This document shows, piece after piece, positions 43,923 to 53,394 of a stretch of DNA of 61,965 bases. A model generated the notes under the pieces. It saw nothing but the letters and a program-made list of their open reading frames with translations, ran no database searches and was not told where the DNA came from. The position numbers and the translations under genes are program-made. Source of the DNA: Shewanella sp. TC10 (GTDB lineage: Bacteria > Pseudomonadota > Gammaproteobacteria > Enterobacterales > Shewanellaceae); the NCBI RefSeq assembly GCF_009663145.1, contig NZ_VKHR01000025.1:1-61965 (forward strand), in the 5' to 3' direction. Positions within the stretch are counted from its first letter, which is position 1. Every line of letters begins with the position of its first letter.

Positions 43923-45017
43923 TTATGAGAAAACAGGGTAATCGGTTAACCCTTTTTCATTGCCGCCAAATAGGGTTTCTGGATTATGTTTTGCCCAAGC
44001 CTGTCCATGTTTAATTCTGGCGGGCAAATCAGGATTAGCTACGAAAGGACGCCCAAAAGCGATCATATCGGCAAGCCCAGATTCAATGGCAGAAACAGCC
44101 CTTTGTGTGGTGTATTTACCGGCATAAATCATTACTCCGCTATATGCTGCTCTAAGCGCTTGTTTAAACTCTGTGCTCATCACTGGCGCATCATCCCAAT
44201 CAGCCTCAGCGATGTGGATATAGGCGATATTGTGCTGATTAAGTAGTTTTGCTGCTGCGGTATAAGTGAGTTCTGGTGTCGCATCAACCGTGCCATTTAA
44301 TGTGGTTAAGGGGGCTAAGCGAACGCCAATTTTGTCGCTACCTATAGCTGCTGCCATTGCGCCGATCACTTCATCTAAAAAACGTAAACGATTGGTAAGC
44401 GAACCGCCGTACTCATCAGTACGCAGGTTAGATTCAGAATCAATAAATTGATTAATTAAGTAACCATTGGCTGCGTGTAATTCGATGCCATCAAAGCCTG
44501 CTTTAATAGCATTAAGTGCAGCTTGTTTAAATTGAGCGACAACTTGCTGTATATCAGCTTTAGTCATCTCGCGGGGCTCAACCACATCAACAAAACCAGG
44601 GTTATTGTCACCCCCATCGACAAAGACTTTAACGTTTTCAGCTTTAATGGCTGATGAAGATATCGGTTGTTGGTGATTAATATTATCTGGGTGAGTCACG
44701 CGACCCACATGCCAAAGCTGGGCAAACATGATGCCGTTGTTGGTATGTACGGCATCAGTCACCTTTTTCCATCCTGATAGTTGTTTATCCGAGTAAATAC
44801 CGGGTGTCCAAGCGTATCCTTTAGCCATAGGTGATATTTGAGTACCTTCACCAATGATAAGTCCTGCGCTACTTCTCTGAGCATAATAGGTTGCCATTAT
44901 ATCGTTGGCACTATCATCAGGCTGACTGGCTCGAGAGCGGGTCATAGGAGGCATTACGATTCTATTCGCCAAAGTTAACTGGCCAAGCTTAATAGGATTA
45001 AAGAGTGCTGCAGTCAT
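43923..45017 (-). CDS. Old Yellow Enzyme, NADH:flavin oxidoreductase (alkene reductase) 2
   Basis: 364 residues, the same fold as the preceding entry with IVMPPMTRSRASQPDDSAND, AQLWHVGRVTHPD and GFDGIELHAANGYLINQFID. The HxxN pair of the active site (LHAAN) differs from the LHGAH of paralogue 1, so the two enzymes may differ in substrate. The 91-base gap between the genes allows a promoter in between. Confidence 0.93.
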   Translation of the reverse strand: MTAALFNPIKLGQLTLANRIVMPPMTRSRASQPDDSANDIMATYYAQRSSAGLIIGEGTQISPMAKGYAWTPGIYSDKQLSGWKKVTDAVHTNNGIMFAQLWHVGRVTHPDNINHQQPISSSAIKAENVKVFVDGGDNNPGFVDVVEPREMTKADIQQVVAQFKQAALNAIKAGFDGIELHAANGYLINQFIDSESNLRTDEYGGSLTNRLRFLDEVIGAMAAAIGSDKIGVRLAPLTTLNGTVDATPELTYTAAAKLLNQHNIAYIHIAEADWDDAPVMSTEFKQALRAAYSGVMIYAGKYTTQRAVSAIESGLADMIAFGRPFVANPDLPARIKHGQAWAKHNPETLFGGNEKGLTDYPVFS

Positions 45018-45092
45018 GATATTTCCTCAATGATTTGCTAATTGAGGTTATCTTAACGGCAAACTTAGCTATCAAAAATGGCAATTATTACA

Positions 45093-45123
45093 AATGACTT
45101 TTGTTAAAAATGCAAAAGTCATT
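45093..45123. promoter_or_regulatory. Inverted repeat upstream of OYE 2
   Basis: Arms AATGACTTTTG and CAAAAGTCATT (11 bases, perfect) with a nine-base spacer, 76 bases upstream of the OYE 2 start and also downstream of the TetR stop. It could be an operator or a weak terminator. Confidence 0.45.
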
Positions 45124-45200
45124 ATTGGTAATATTTTGAGGCTCATTGAAGTTGGCAGCTATTGTTAGCTTATTGCTAATCATGAAGGGGACTAATGGGT

Positions 45201-45905
45201 TTATGCTTTCATTGAACGCCAAAACATTTCAAAGCTCGCGTCACGATGACTCTTATCATGGCCCCATTGCGGGTTATCAGTAAAGTAACGAATGGCAGCG
45301 AGGTATTGACCGTGACAATTTTCGAGCATCAGGGCTAACGGAAAATTAGCAATGATATTTAGCTGCTGACCTTTGGCAATAAGCTCAACAATAAAATGCA
45401 AAATGCTGCTCATGGCTTGGGAGCGGATTTCTGCATCGATCTCTGATGACAGTGAAAACTGTAAGAAGAATCGCTGCTTGATAGGATAAAGTAACGCCCA
45501 GTCGATGGCATGTTGCCACAAACGGTTAGCGCTATATTTTAGGGTAGCGGCATTTTTTACATGAAAAGAATTGACGTCTGCTGAAACAGACTGACTGGTA
45601 TTTAATTCATCTGAGCCAATAATAGTGTCATCACTTAATTGAATGGCCACTTCATCAGTTGAAGCTTTGGCCATTGAGGCAGTAATTGAGTCAGCAAACT
45701 CTTGCTTAACGGATACGAATAAATGATTTAATAACGCTTCTTTAGTGGGGAAATGGTGAAATAAGGTACCTGTGGCAACCCCTGATTTTTTAGCAATAGA
45801 GGCTGTTGAAGTACCATGGAAACCTTGTTCAACAAAAAGTATCAATGCGGCATCGAGTATCGCCTGTTTTTTGTCTGTCTTAGTCAGCTTCACTGTATTT
45901 GCCAT
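45201..45905 (-). CDS. TetR/AcrR-family transcriptional regulator
   Basis: 234 residues. The N-terminal helix-turn-helix (AILDAALILFVEQGFHGTSTASIAKKSGVATGTLFHHFPTK) is typical. The rest is the effector-binding half, which includes an unusual Ser/Thr/Asp-rich insertion (about 78-105). It stands between the two OYE genes and the aldehyde dehydrogenase on the same strand, and is their likely regulator. Confidence 0.9.
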   Translation of the reverse strand: MANTVKLTKTDKKQAILDAALILFVEQGFHGTSTASIAKKSGVATGTLFHHFPTKEALLNHLFVSVKQEFADSITASMAKASTDEVAIQLSDDTIIGSDELNTSQSVSADVNSFHVKNAATLKYSANRLWQHAIDWALLYPIKQRFFLQFSLSSEIDAEIRSQAMSSILHFIVELIAKGQQLNIIANFPLALMLENCHGQYLAAIRYFTDNPQWGHDKSHRDASFEMFWRSMKA

Positions 45906-46066
45906 AGGTTACCTAAATCTTGTTTTAATTCTTGTTCTAAAAGTACTCAAAAGTTTGGAGCAGCATTATGTAGAATGCATTCTCCATTTTATTGAGACAA
46001 TAAGCTATTGATGAATAGATTGAATCAACAGCTTATTGAATCAACAAGCAATCTATTGAAAACTGC

Positions 46067-47491
46067 TTATCGTAAAAACATCTTCATTAATAATGCTTGG
46101 ATTTTTGTGCCGTAAGGCGGGTGCACAAAGATACCAGAGTTAAATTTGCCACTTTTTAATACTGTTTTGGCGTGACTAAACGTTAAGAAGCCTTCTTTGC
46201 CATGATAATGGCCCATGCCTGATGGGCCAATACCACCAAATGGCGCGTCATCTGCTGCAACATGGAATACTGTTTCATTAATACAAACCCCACCTGAATG
46301 GGTGTTTTGAATAATGTGCAGCTGTGTCGCACTATCGAAACTCATGATGTAAAGTGCCAGAGGACGCTCATTTTGGTTAATATGACCAATGGCTTTATCA
46401 ATATTTTGATAACTGATGATCGGCAGTAATGGGCCAAATATTTCTTCCTGCATCACGGTCATATCATCGCTGGTCGCAGTGATTAATTGTGTCGGTAATT
46501 TACGAACATTAGCATCAATATTGTATTCGGTTGCAGAGTGGATCGTCGCACCTTTTTGTTTAGCGTCTTCCAATACAGCTAATAAGCGTGAATATTGACG
46601 TTCATTAATGACATTGCCGTAATCAGGATTAGAGGCGAAGTCAGGATACATCTTATTGAAGCGCTTTTGATATTCACTGATGAATTCATCAACCTTATCT
46701 TCTGGGCATAAAATGTAATCAGGTGCGACACAGATTTGGCCTGCATTTAAACACTTACCATAAATGAGTCGCTCGACGGCTGTGGCAATGTCGATATCTG
46801 GCGCAATAACAACAGGTGATTTACCGCCTAGTTCTAGAGTCACGGGGGTTAAATTATCAGCCGCCGCACGCATAACATGGCGTCCAACAGTCGTTGAGCC
46901 AGTAAACAACATATGATCGAAAGGCAGCGCCGAAAACTGAGCGGCAATATCTGCTTCACCTTCAACAACAGCTACTTCATCTTGATTAAATATTTCTGCT
47001 AGCAATGTCGTGAGCACTTGGTTAGTTGCAGGGGTGAACTCTGACATTTTAAGCATGGCACGATTACCGGCTGCAATAGCGGTAATCAAAGGCCCTACAG
47101 CCAACATCACTGGAAAATTCCAAGGCACAATTATGCCTACTACGCCCAGTGGTTGGTAGTGAACAGTCACAGAAGAAGGCGCAAGTAGTAAACCCGCATG
47201 ACGCTTGTCAGGCTTCATCCATGATTTAAGTTTCTTTGTGGTGTAATTAATATTGTTAATACACGGCATGATGTCTGAAATCATGGTGTCATTACTTGAG
47301 CGGTGGCCATAATCAGTTGCTAATGCACTGACGAATTGATCACTGTATTTAAGTAGCCCAGCTTTAAGCTTATTCAGTTTATCGATTCGGCTATGGTAAC
47401 TAGGAGCTGGCATTGACTGGTATGCACAGCGTTGTTGTTCAAGTAGCTGCTGCAATGCCGTTTGCTGATTTTCAGTGACTGCCATATTCAT
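46067..47491 (-). CDS. Coniferyl-aldehyde-dehydrogenase-like aldehyde dehydrogenase
   Basis: 474 residues, NAD(P)-dependent. VVGIIVPWNFPVMLAVGPL, LELGGKSPVV (general-base Glu) and KCLNAGQICVAPDY (catalytic Cys) are intact, and MLFTGSTTVGR binds cofactor. The C-terminus with PYGTKIQALLMKMFLR is typical of the coniferyl aldehyde dehydrogenase (CalB) group. I start at 47491, since AGGAGAT stands just before it; an upstream ATG at 47506 has no site. Confidence 0.9.
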   Translation of the reverse strand: MNMAVTENQQTALQQLLEQQRCAYQSMPAPSYHSRIDKLNKLKAGLLKYSDQFVSALATDYGHRSSNDTMISDIMPCINNINYTTKKLKSWMKPDKRHAGLLLAPSSVTVHYQPLGVVGIIVPWNFPVMLAVGPLITAIAAGNRAMLKMSEFTPATNQVLTTLLAEIFNQDEVAVVEGEADIAAQFSALPFDHMLFTGSTTVGRHVMRAAADNLTPVTLELGGKSPVVIAPDIDIATAVERLIYGKCLNAGQICVAPDYILCPEDKVDEFISEYQKRFNKMYPDFASNPDYGNVINERQYSRLLAVLEDAKQKGATIHSATEYNIDANVRKLPTQLITATSDDMTVMQEEIFGPLLPIISYQNIDKAIGHINQNERPLALYIMSFDSATQLHIIQNTHSGGVCINETVFHVAADDAPFGGIGPSGMGHYHGKEGFLTFSHAKTVLKSGKFNSGIFVHPPYGTKIQALLMKMFLR

Positions 47492-47550
47492 AAGATCTCC
47501 TAGCATTAAACCTAAAGTGGATGACTGCTAAATTATAATGGTTAAAATAA

Positions 47551-47568
47551 ACCGACTGATTAGTCAGT
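47551..47568. promoter_or_regulatory. TetR-type operator upstream of aldehyde dehydrogenase
   Basis: ACCGACTGATTAGTCAGT is an 18-base palindrome with only two pairs not matching, and its ACTGACTNNTCAGTC form is typical of TetR-family operators. It lies 60 bases upstream of the aldehyde dehydrogenase start. Confidence 0.65.
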
Positions 47569-47938
47569 TTACTATGACTTACTATTAGGAAAATGGCAAG
47601 TTGTTTAAAATTAGAGCTACATTTTGCGCTACATCAAGGAGCTGATTTAAGAAATACACTACACTTTTAATAGCAGGAGAAATTGACAAGAAAGCTAACT
47701 CAATATGTTGTGATATTTCGATTTTACAAAGACTTAATAGAAGGTAAATAGACACATATCGATTTTATAAGTGTAATTATTAAGCGTATTTAAAAAAACC
47801 TTGGTATATTCATATTTGGTACATTCAAATAGAGTATCGTTAACCTGTTATAGGTTTAAGCAGTATCGAGAATGATGAGTTATCTGAACCATATAGGTAA
47901 ATCATTTTTTGACTTTCAATCTGCAGGAGGGAATCACT
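47569..47938. other. Intergenic region upstream of universal stress protein
   Basis: An AT-rich gap of 370 bases with no ORF of credible size. It should contain the USP promoter. The USP ribosome site GCAGGAGGG (47923-47931) is very strong, suggesting high expression. Confidence 0.5.
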
Positions 47939-48370
47939 ATGCGTTCACGTAATATTTTATGGCCGACAGACTTTTCTGAAACCGCATCGCATGCTTTACG
48001 TTATGCCATAGAAATGGCCAATTTATATCAAGTTGGGATCCGTATATTACATGTAGTCGATCAGCCCTTAGGTGATGAAAACTATATGATTCTGGCAATA
48101 ACGCCAGAAGAGCTAGCTCAAAGCATGGAAGAAGCAGCAGCTGAAAAAATGCGTAGTCTATTATCTGAATTGCAAACAGACCTCTCAATTGAAACACTCA
48201 TTAGACGCGGTGATGCGATTGAAGAGATTGTAGCTGAAGCCAATAGTGGTGATGTCGGCATGGTTGTTATTGCAAGCCATGGCAGAACAGGTCTTGCACA
48301 TTTCTTACATGACAATGTGGCTGAAGAAGTGGCTAATCAAGCTGATTGCCCAGTGTTAGTGGTTAAGTAG
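47939..48370 (+). CDS. Universal stress protein, UspA family
   Basis: 143 residues. ILWPTDFSETASHALRYA at the start and the ATP-binding pattern MVVIASHGRTGLAHFLHDNVAEEVANQADCPVLVVK at the end show an ATP-binding type UspA domain. I start at 47939, after a near-perfect ribosome site; ten extra in-frame codons upstream would include that site. It is monocistronic. Confidence 0.92.
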   Translation: MRSRNILWPTDFSETASHALRYAIEMANLYQVGIRILHVVDQPLGDENYMILAITPEELAQSMEEAAAEKMRSLLSELQTDLSIETLIRRGDAIEEIVAEANSGDVGMVVIASHGRTGLAHFLHDNVAEEVANQADCPVLVVK

Positions 48371-48502
48371 CAATTCACTTCTTTACAGCCGTAAACACCA
48401 ATATTGTCTGTTAGTGAAAACTTGAGCAACTTGGATATAGTCGCTCATTGCTAGGGCCTGATACTTGTGACTGGCGACTGAGGCTTAGTGTTAAAAAGTT
48501 AG

Positions 48503-50101
48503 TTAAATCCAATTACTCGAATCAAGTTTGGTGCGTAACATGGATTTTTCCGCGATGAGGTGCGCATCTTGTTGATTGATATAGGGCAAGGTTAAGCTGC
48601 CGCTAGCAAGCCCTAAAGTGAGGTAGGCGTAGCCTTTGCTCTTTTGCCCCTTTGTTTGAGTTATCGATACATGCTGCACCTTACTAAAAGGAATTCTTTT
48701 CCAGTTGCGACTAAACAGGCCTGTGTGTTGCCAAACTGCATCAGCTTCGATGACATAACCCCACTGCTTATAACGTAAAAACGTTAATCCCATTATGATT
48801 AAAGCCGCGAACCAAATGGCTGATGTTATTACCGTCACCCCTTCAATTACAGTGAGTAAAATCGCAGGTAAAAAGGCGATAAAACCACGTCTTGTAAACC
48901 ATGCTAAAGCAATACTTTGGTACTTTTTAGGTATGCCATAACTTCCTACAGACAACTCAGGGATCTTATTCAATATGGAAGCAATCTCTGCTGTCTTAAC
49001 GGTAGGTAATAGCATATGTTGCGCTGTTTTTTGTTCTATTTCTTGGCCTTTTACTTGTTTTAAGTAAAGGGTCCATACGCCAAAAAGCCGTGCAAGTACT
49101 GGCTGACAAAAATGCAGTAATTGCACTCGTTTAATCGCTAATGCATCCTGTTGGTGGGATATCACTCCGCCACTACGCTGCAGGGTTTGCTGTCTTTTTT
49201 CTAAACGGTAGGGATAGTATTTTAATACTGCAGCGAGAATCGATATCAGTGAGAATAGACAGTAAATAAAAATAAATAGCAGCGCGCCGCTGGCAACTTG
49301 CAAGGCGATGCTTTCACCACTAAAACTGACTATCATTGTCCAAATTTGCTGGATAACGGGTATTTCAGCTATGTCCTCCCAGTTTACTTGGCCTAGTATT
49401 GGCCCTGCGATAACAGCTAACCAGATTAAATTATTTTGATAAAACCCGAATTGTACCAACTGTTTTAAGTCACGCTTAAAAATCAGGGTGATGCTAGGCG
49501 AGTTAGTCTTGCTTTTTGCTTGACCTTCAACTTCACTGTCATCTGCTGATTGATTTGTGCTGAGTATTTGATTTAAAGCTGATTCATTAGCATCAGGCGA
49601 TAATTGTAATAACTGCTGCTTGATTAAGGCGGCATCATCGGCATTAAGTGCGGCTAAGTGCGCTTCATCATCTTTAGAGCCTGCAGTCTCAATGACTAAA
49701 GTGCCTAGCTTAAGCGGCTTAAAATAAAAAGGTTGTTCAAAACGGATATTTTGAATTTTGTTAAAAGGGATCTCATCTTTACGAGTAAACAGCAATCCGC
49801 GTTTTATATTGAGTTGCTGTGTATTGAGTTTAAAGCGATATTTGCGCCATTGAATGAAGGCAAAGATGCTCAGTAGAGTCATCATGATTAAGGCCGCAAT
49901 AATACCTAGTTGCAGGTTAAACCCATTCTGCCAGCCTGCAAAAAAAATAGGAATGAGCGCGTAACCATTGGTTAAAATCGCTTTTGCAGTTCCAAAACTA
50001 AAGCTGAGCATTGACCAAGGAGAAAGGGATTGCCACTGGCTAAAGCGCTTTTTAGCATCGACTTGCTTGGACGGCGATAGTGGATCGTTTGGCTCAGTCA
50101 T
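48503..50101 (-). CDS. PH-domain membrane protein, YdbT-like
   Basis: 532 residues with about six hydrophobic segments in pairs, and three copies of the bacterial PH-like (DUF304/bPH2) domain. The signs are IKRGLLFTRKDEIPFNKIQNIRFEQPF, a central LQRSGGVISHQQDALAIKRVQ and a C-terminal VWQHTGLFSRNWKRIPFSKVQHVSITQ. It overlaps the stop of the preceding gene by eight bases. Paired YdbS/YdbT genes are widespread; their exact function is unsettled. Confidence 0.85.
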   Translation of the reverse strand: MTEPNDPLSPSKQVDAKKRFSQWQSLSPWSMLSFSFGTAKAILTNGYALIPIFFAGWQNGFNLQLGIIAALIMMTLLSIFAFIQWRKYRFKLNTQQLNIKRGLLFTRKDEIPFNKIQNIRFEQPFYFKPLKLGTLVIETAGSKDDEAHLAALNADDAALIKQQLLQLSPDANESALNQILSTNQSADDSEVEGQAKSKTNSPSITLIFKRDLKQLVQFGFYQNNLIWLAVIAGPILGQVNWEDIAEIPVIQQIWTMIVSFSGESIALQVASGALLFIFIYCLFSLISILAAVLKYYPYRLEKRQQTLQRSGGVISHQQDALAIKRVQLLHFCQPVLARLFGVWTLYLKQVKGQEIEQKTAQHMLLPTVKTAEIASILNKIPELSVGSYGIPKKYQSIALAWFTRRGFIAFLPAILLTVIEGVTVITSAIWFAALIIMGLTFLRYKQWGYVIEADAVWQHTGLFSRNWKRIPFSKVQHVSITQTKGQKSKGYAYLTLGLASGSLTLPYINQQDAHLIAEKSMLRTKLDSSNWI

Positions 50102-50927
50102 CTTTTAGGTCACTCTCAGTCAATTCAGAAGAGGCGCTCGTTTTGTCGCTATTTGTGTTAGTAGCCTGTATTTGAATGCTGGTATCTTGTTCTACTTGGC
50201 TAGCCTTCTCTGATGCTAATTGATGGGATGCTGATTGATGGGATGCTAATTGATGGGATGTTGATTGATGAATTGTGGCTTTATTCAATAAATGCTGTCT
50301 GAGGTGCTCTGCGGTATTAAATAGTAATCCGGGTAAGTAAATTTCTGCCGCGCCGCTACCAGCACTAAAGCACTTTAACGTTGCCAGAGAAAACCGTCTT
50401 TGTAGCGGGTTTTGCGACAGGCTGACATGCTGCAGTCGAGTAAACGGCAGTGTGGTTGTTGATATCCACCAAAGCCCTTTTCGAACCACAAGTTCATGCT
50501 CAAGCACGCCGTAACAAAGATTCTTTGCGGCTTTAAATATTAGATAAACCGCAATAAAACCAAACAATCCTAATACTGAAGATACTTTTAAAGAAAGAGT
50601 TAAACCCGCTTGCTCTTTTATGTTCATGATAAACATAACCGCGGCAATTATAATGCACACTAACGCTGCAGTTTGAAGTGCGACTTGTTTGGGGTAATTT
50701 TTATTAACCGCTTGAAGTATTAAGTCGGTGTAAGGCGTCCACTGTGAAGTGTCTAATAACTGTTTATCGTTTGGCTGCGGCTCCTGTAACTGTTCTTCTT
50801 TAGGATCTTCTTGCAGGTTTTCTTGTGCTTGTTGAAGCTCCAGCTCTGATACATCTGGCGCTTGAGAGTCTTTGACCATGGGCTGCTCAGCGATTGGAGA
50901 AGTAGGTAAGTCTGACTTTGACGTCAT
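50094..50927 (-). CDS. PH-domain membrane protein, YdbS-like
   Basis: 277 residues. Two hydrophobic segments (about 80-98 and 108-130) and one bPH2 domain (LVVRKGLWWISTTTLPFTRLQHVSLSQNPLQRRF). The N-terminal ~65 residues are Gln/Glu-rich. The C-terminal tail carries a 15-bp/5-residue tandem repeat (SHQLA/SHQSA) at 50212-50271. It is the first gene of the YdbS-YdbT pair. Confidence 0.83.
   Translation of the reverse strand: MTSKSDLPTSPIAEQPMVKDSQAPDVSELELQQAQENLQEDPKEEQLQEPQPNDKQLLDTSQWTPYTDLILQAVNKNYPKQVALQTAALVCIIIAAVMFIMNIKEQAGLTLSLKVSSVLGLFGFIAVYLIFKAAKNLCYGVLEHELVVRKGLWWISTTTLPFTRLQHVSLSQNPLQRRFSLATLKCFSAGSGAAEIYLPGLLFNTAEHLRQHLLNKATIHQSTSHQLASHQSASHQLASEKASQVEQDTSIQIQATNTNSDKTSASSELTESDLKDD
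50212..50271. repeat. 15-bp coding tandem repeat, four units
   Basis: GATGCTAATTGATGG occurs four times with one or two changes. It encodes SHQ(L/S)A-type repeats in the tail of the YdbS-like protein. Confidence 0.85.
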
Positions 50928-51021
50928 TGATTGTCCTTATCGTGTTTCCGTTTAGGCATTCTTGGCAAATCTTTAACTTCAAGATCGCTATTTATAATTA
51001 GAGAAACTGCACTAATATGTA

Positions 51022-51110
51022 GGGTAATACACAGTCTGAACCTAGAGTAATATACAGTCTGAACCTAGAGTAATATACAGTCTGAACTTAGAGTAATATA
51101 CAGTTTGATA
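51022..51110. repeat. 23-bp tandem repeat, almost four units
   Basis: The unit AGAGTAATATACAGTCTGAAC(C/T)T starts at 51022, 51045, 51068 and 51091. Units 2 and 3 differ by one base and the outer two are slightly diverged. It lies in the promoter region between the YdbS-like gene and the winged-helix gene. Confidence 0.9.
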
Positions 51111-51204
51111 AATAGGCTAATTTCAACAATTAAATCTAAAAACTGCTTTCTAATCAAAGTGCAATCTATTACTTTGTTTATATCTAAACATGGAAATAGT
51201 ATTT

Positions 51205-51546
51205 ATGGAATCTTCTAACTCTTCAAGTGTTTCTCAAGCGAGCGCTCCTCAATCGATTTCAAAGGCCCATAAAGCCTTTTTACGAAAGATATTCTTGTGC
51301 CACTTAATTCATCACCAGCAGCACAATTTATTATCGTTACATCAATTAACTAAAATGCCGCGAAGAACCATCCAAGATACATTAGCTGCCATGTTAGATA
51401 TTGGCGTACAGATAAAGTTTGTTCAAGATGGTGAACGTCATAATGCTGGCTACTACCAACTTGTTGATTGGGGGCCGATTAACCCACAATGGATCGTTAC
51501 GCATCTTGAAGAAATATGTCTTAGTCTTGATATTGAATTGGCATAG
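51205..51546 (+). CDS. Small winged-helix protein
   Basis: 113 residues from the ATG at 51205; an ATG at 51190 would add five. A Ser-rich N-terminus is followed by a helix-turn-helix (LLSLHQLTKMPRRTIQDTLAAMLDIGVQIKFVQ) and a wing/C-terminal part with YYQLVDWGPINPQWI. It looks like a small DNA-binding protein of the kind widely present in Shewanella and Vibrio with no known target. The start is weakly supported (GGAAA upstream). Confidence 0.7.
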   Translation: MESSNSSSVSQASAPQSISKAHKAFLRKIFLCHLIHHQQHNLLSLHQLTKMPRRTIQDTLAAMLDIGVQIKFVQDGERHNAGYYQLVDWGPINPQWIVTHLEEICLSLDIELA

Positions 51547-51580
51547 TCTTGATATTGAGTTGACTTAGTCTCAACAGGCC

Positions 51581-51590
51581 CTAGCGCTAG
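51581..51590. repeat. Palindrome CTAGCGCTAG, copy 2
   Basis: Lies four bases beyond the stop codon of the diguanylate cyclase gene (which ends at 51595). See also 32536 and 53395. Confidence 0.6.
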
Positions 51591-51594
51591 CACA

Positions 51595-53307
51595 TTAGCC
51601 GGTCATACTGGGCTCAGATACGCGACCATCACAAATTTGATTTCGACCAGAACGCTTAGCTTGGTATAGATGTTTATCGGCGACATCAATTAACATCGAC
51701 AGTTGATTGATGGCGCTGCAACTGGTCACTATCCCAATGCTGGCTGTGACATTTACTTTATGCTGCATTTGGCTAAAAGGCAGCTTAGCGATACTTTCGC
51801 AGAGTCTAGCAGCGAGGGTGTTGGCTTCTTGATCTTGTGTGTGCGGTAAAAAAATAATGAACTCTTCACCACCCCAACGCGCCAACACATCATCTTTACG
51901 TAATGTATCTCTAATAAGAGCTGCCACCTTCACTAAAACTGTGTCACCAAAATTATGTCCATAAGTGTCATTAATACCTTTAAAGCGATCAATATCTATC
52001 ATTAATATTGAGGCCGATTTTTGTATTTTTTCTTCAGTAAATAAAGGCTCGACTAATTGATAGAACGCGCGGCGATTATTCAAACGGGTCAAAGGATCCA
52101 TATTTGCCATTTTCTCAGCAATTGTCTTTTCATTCTCAACCCGTCTAAACCGTTCAGTTAATGCGAGTGCCAGTAGTAATACATCGATAAAAACGCCAAC
52201 TTCTGCGGCACGATAGGTGAAATTATTAAAGGGGATATAACCCCAAACAGCCAAGCAAGTAATCGCGACACCCAGCATTGATGAAATAGAGGCAATTAAG
52301 AAAAACCTAGCAGAGATATTGCCAAAGTTTAGCGATAACACGCCTAAGACAATCATCAAGCCGCTAAATAACAGCATAAGATCAAAGGCAAAAATAAGTC
52401 CAAGTATTCTATCTTGCAGTAACACTGCCATCAGCATTAACGCAGGGAAAATAATACATAAGCTTTTTAAAATACGATTAAGGGTTGGCAGTTGATATTT
52501 AAGCCGTAAGAAATGGCAGGCAAATAATATCCCACTGGTGCTAAAGGTGACCATGAGCAATGGGATTGACCATTGTTGCCAAAAGGGGGAGTTAGGCCAA
52601 AACCACAATGAGCCGTGGCCGCTGTAGGCAAAATGAAGCAGTAAAAAATTAATTAGATACAGGCTGTAAAATAAATAACTTTTGAGCCGCAGACCAATAA
52701 AAAGGATGAAGTTGTAAATTAATAAGGCAGTAATGGCGCCGTAGAAGAAACCATAACTGTAATTATTAAATGCACTTTTTTGTGCCATTTCTGCTTGGTT
52801 GAACAAGTAAATGGGGATCACCATGGGATCAGGTGTTTGTACTCTAATGAGCACGTTAGTTTTACCAGGAGGGTATTGATAATTGAAATTGAAGCTCGGT
52901 TGCATTGTGGTTTGCTGGTAAAAAAGCGATAAGTCACCCTGGTGTTCAAAATGGGCAATTTTGTCTTCATTAAACCAAAAGACACTGACTTCATCGAGCC
53001 AATAGTTATCAACATGAAGTATTCTATTAACTGGCTCTAGTGCATCACTTTCAATGGTAAGACTAAGCCATATGGGCTTAGCATTAATACCGTAGTTACT
53101 GATGCTTTGGCTAACGGGAGTAAAATGGCCTTTTTTGTAAATTTCATAGGCTTGAGAAGCATTGAGTCTTTCTTGCTCAACAAACTTTGAAAGTGAATAG
53201 CCGATTGGAGCAGGGTGGTTTTCAGATAAGTGTAAGACTTCAGCGTGAGCTGGGTTTAAGTTCAACCAAAATAATAAGCTAACAGCTAGAATGCATATCC
53301 ATTTCAT
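51595..53307 (-). CDS. Diguanylate cyclase with 7TM-DISM sensor
   Basis: 570 residues. Signal peptide (1-22), an extracellular beta-rich 7TMR-DISMED2-type domain (to about 175), seven membrane segments (about 185-385) and a C-terminal GGDEF domain. The GGDEF domain has MDPLTRLNNRRAF and the catalytic motif GGEEF (479-483). RKDD five residues before it matches the RxxD inhibitory site, so the enzyme should be active and product-inhibited. The ligand of the outer domain is unknown, probably a carbohydrate. Confidence 0.93.
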   Translation of the reverse strand: MKWICILAVSLLFWLNLNPAHAEVLHLSENHPAPIGYSLSKFVEQERLNASQAYEIYKKGHFTPVSQSISNYGINAKPIWLSLTIESDALEPVNRILHVDNYWLDEVSVFWFNEDKIAHFEHQGDLSLFYQQTTMQPSFNFNYQYPPGKTNVLIRVQTPDPMVIPIYLFNQAEMAQKSAFNNYSYGFFYGAITALLIYNFILFIGLRLKSYLFYSLYLINFLLLHFAYSGHGSLWFWPNSPFWQQWSIPLLMVTFSTSGILFACHFLRLKYQLPTLNRILKSLCIIFPALMLMAVLLQDRILGLIFAFDLMLLFSGLMIVLGVLSLNFGNISARFFLIASISSMLGVAITCLAVWGYIPFNNFTYRAAEVGVFIDVLLLALALTERFRRVENEKTIAEKMANMDPLTRLNNRRAFYQLVEPLFTEEKIQKSASILMIDIDRFKGINDTYGHNFGDTVLVKVAALIRDTLRKDDVLARWGGEEFIIFLPHTQDQEANTLAARLCESIAKLPFSQMQHKVNVTASIGIVTSCSAINQLSMLIDVADKHLYQAKRSGRNQICDGRVSEPSMTG

Positions 53308-53394
53308 AAGTGCGATAAAATACCATTATCTATGTTGTTCACGCTGCAATTCCATTTATAGCCCAAAGGCACTCTTAAACGCCTGAGCAGGTGA

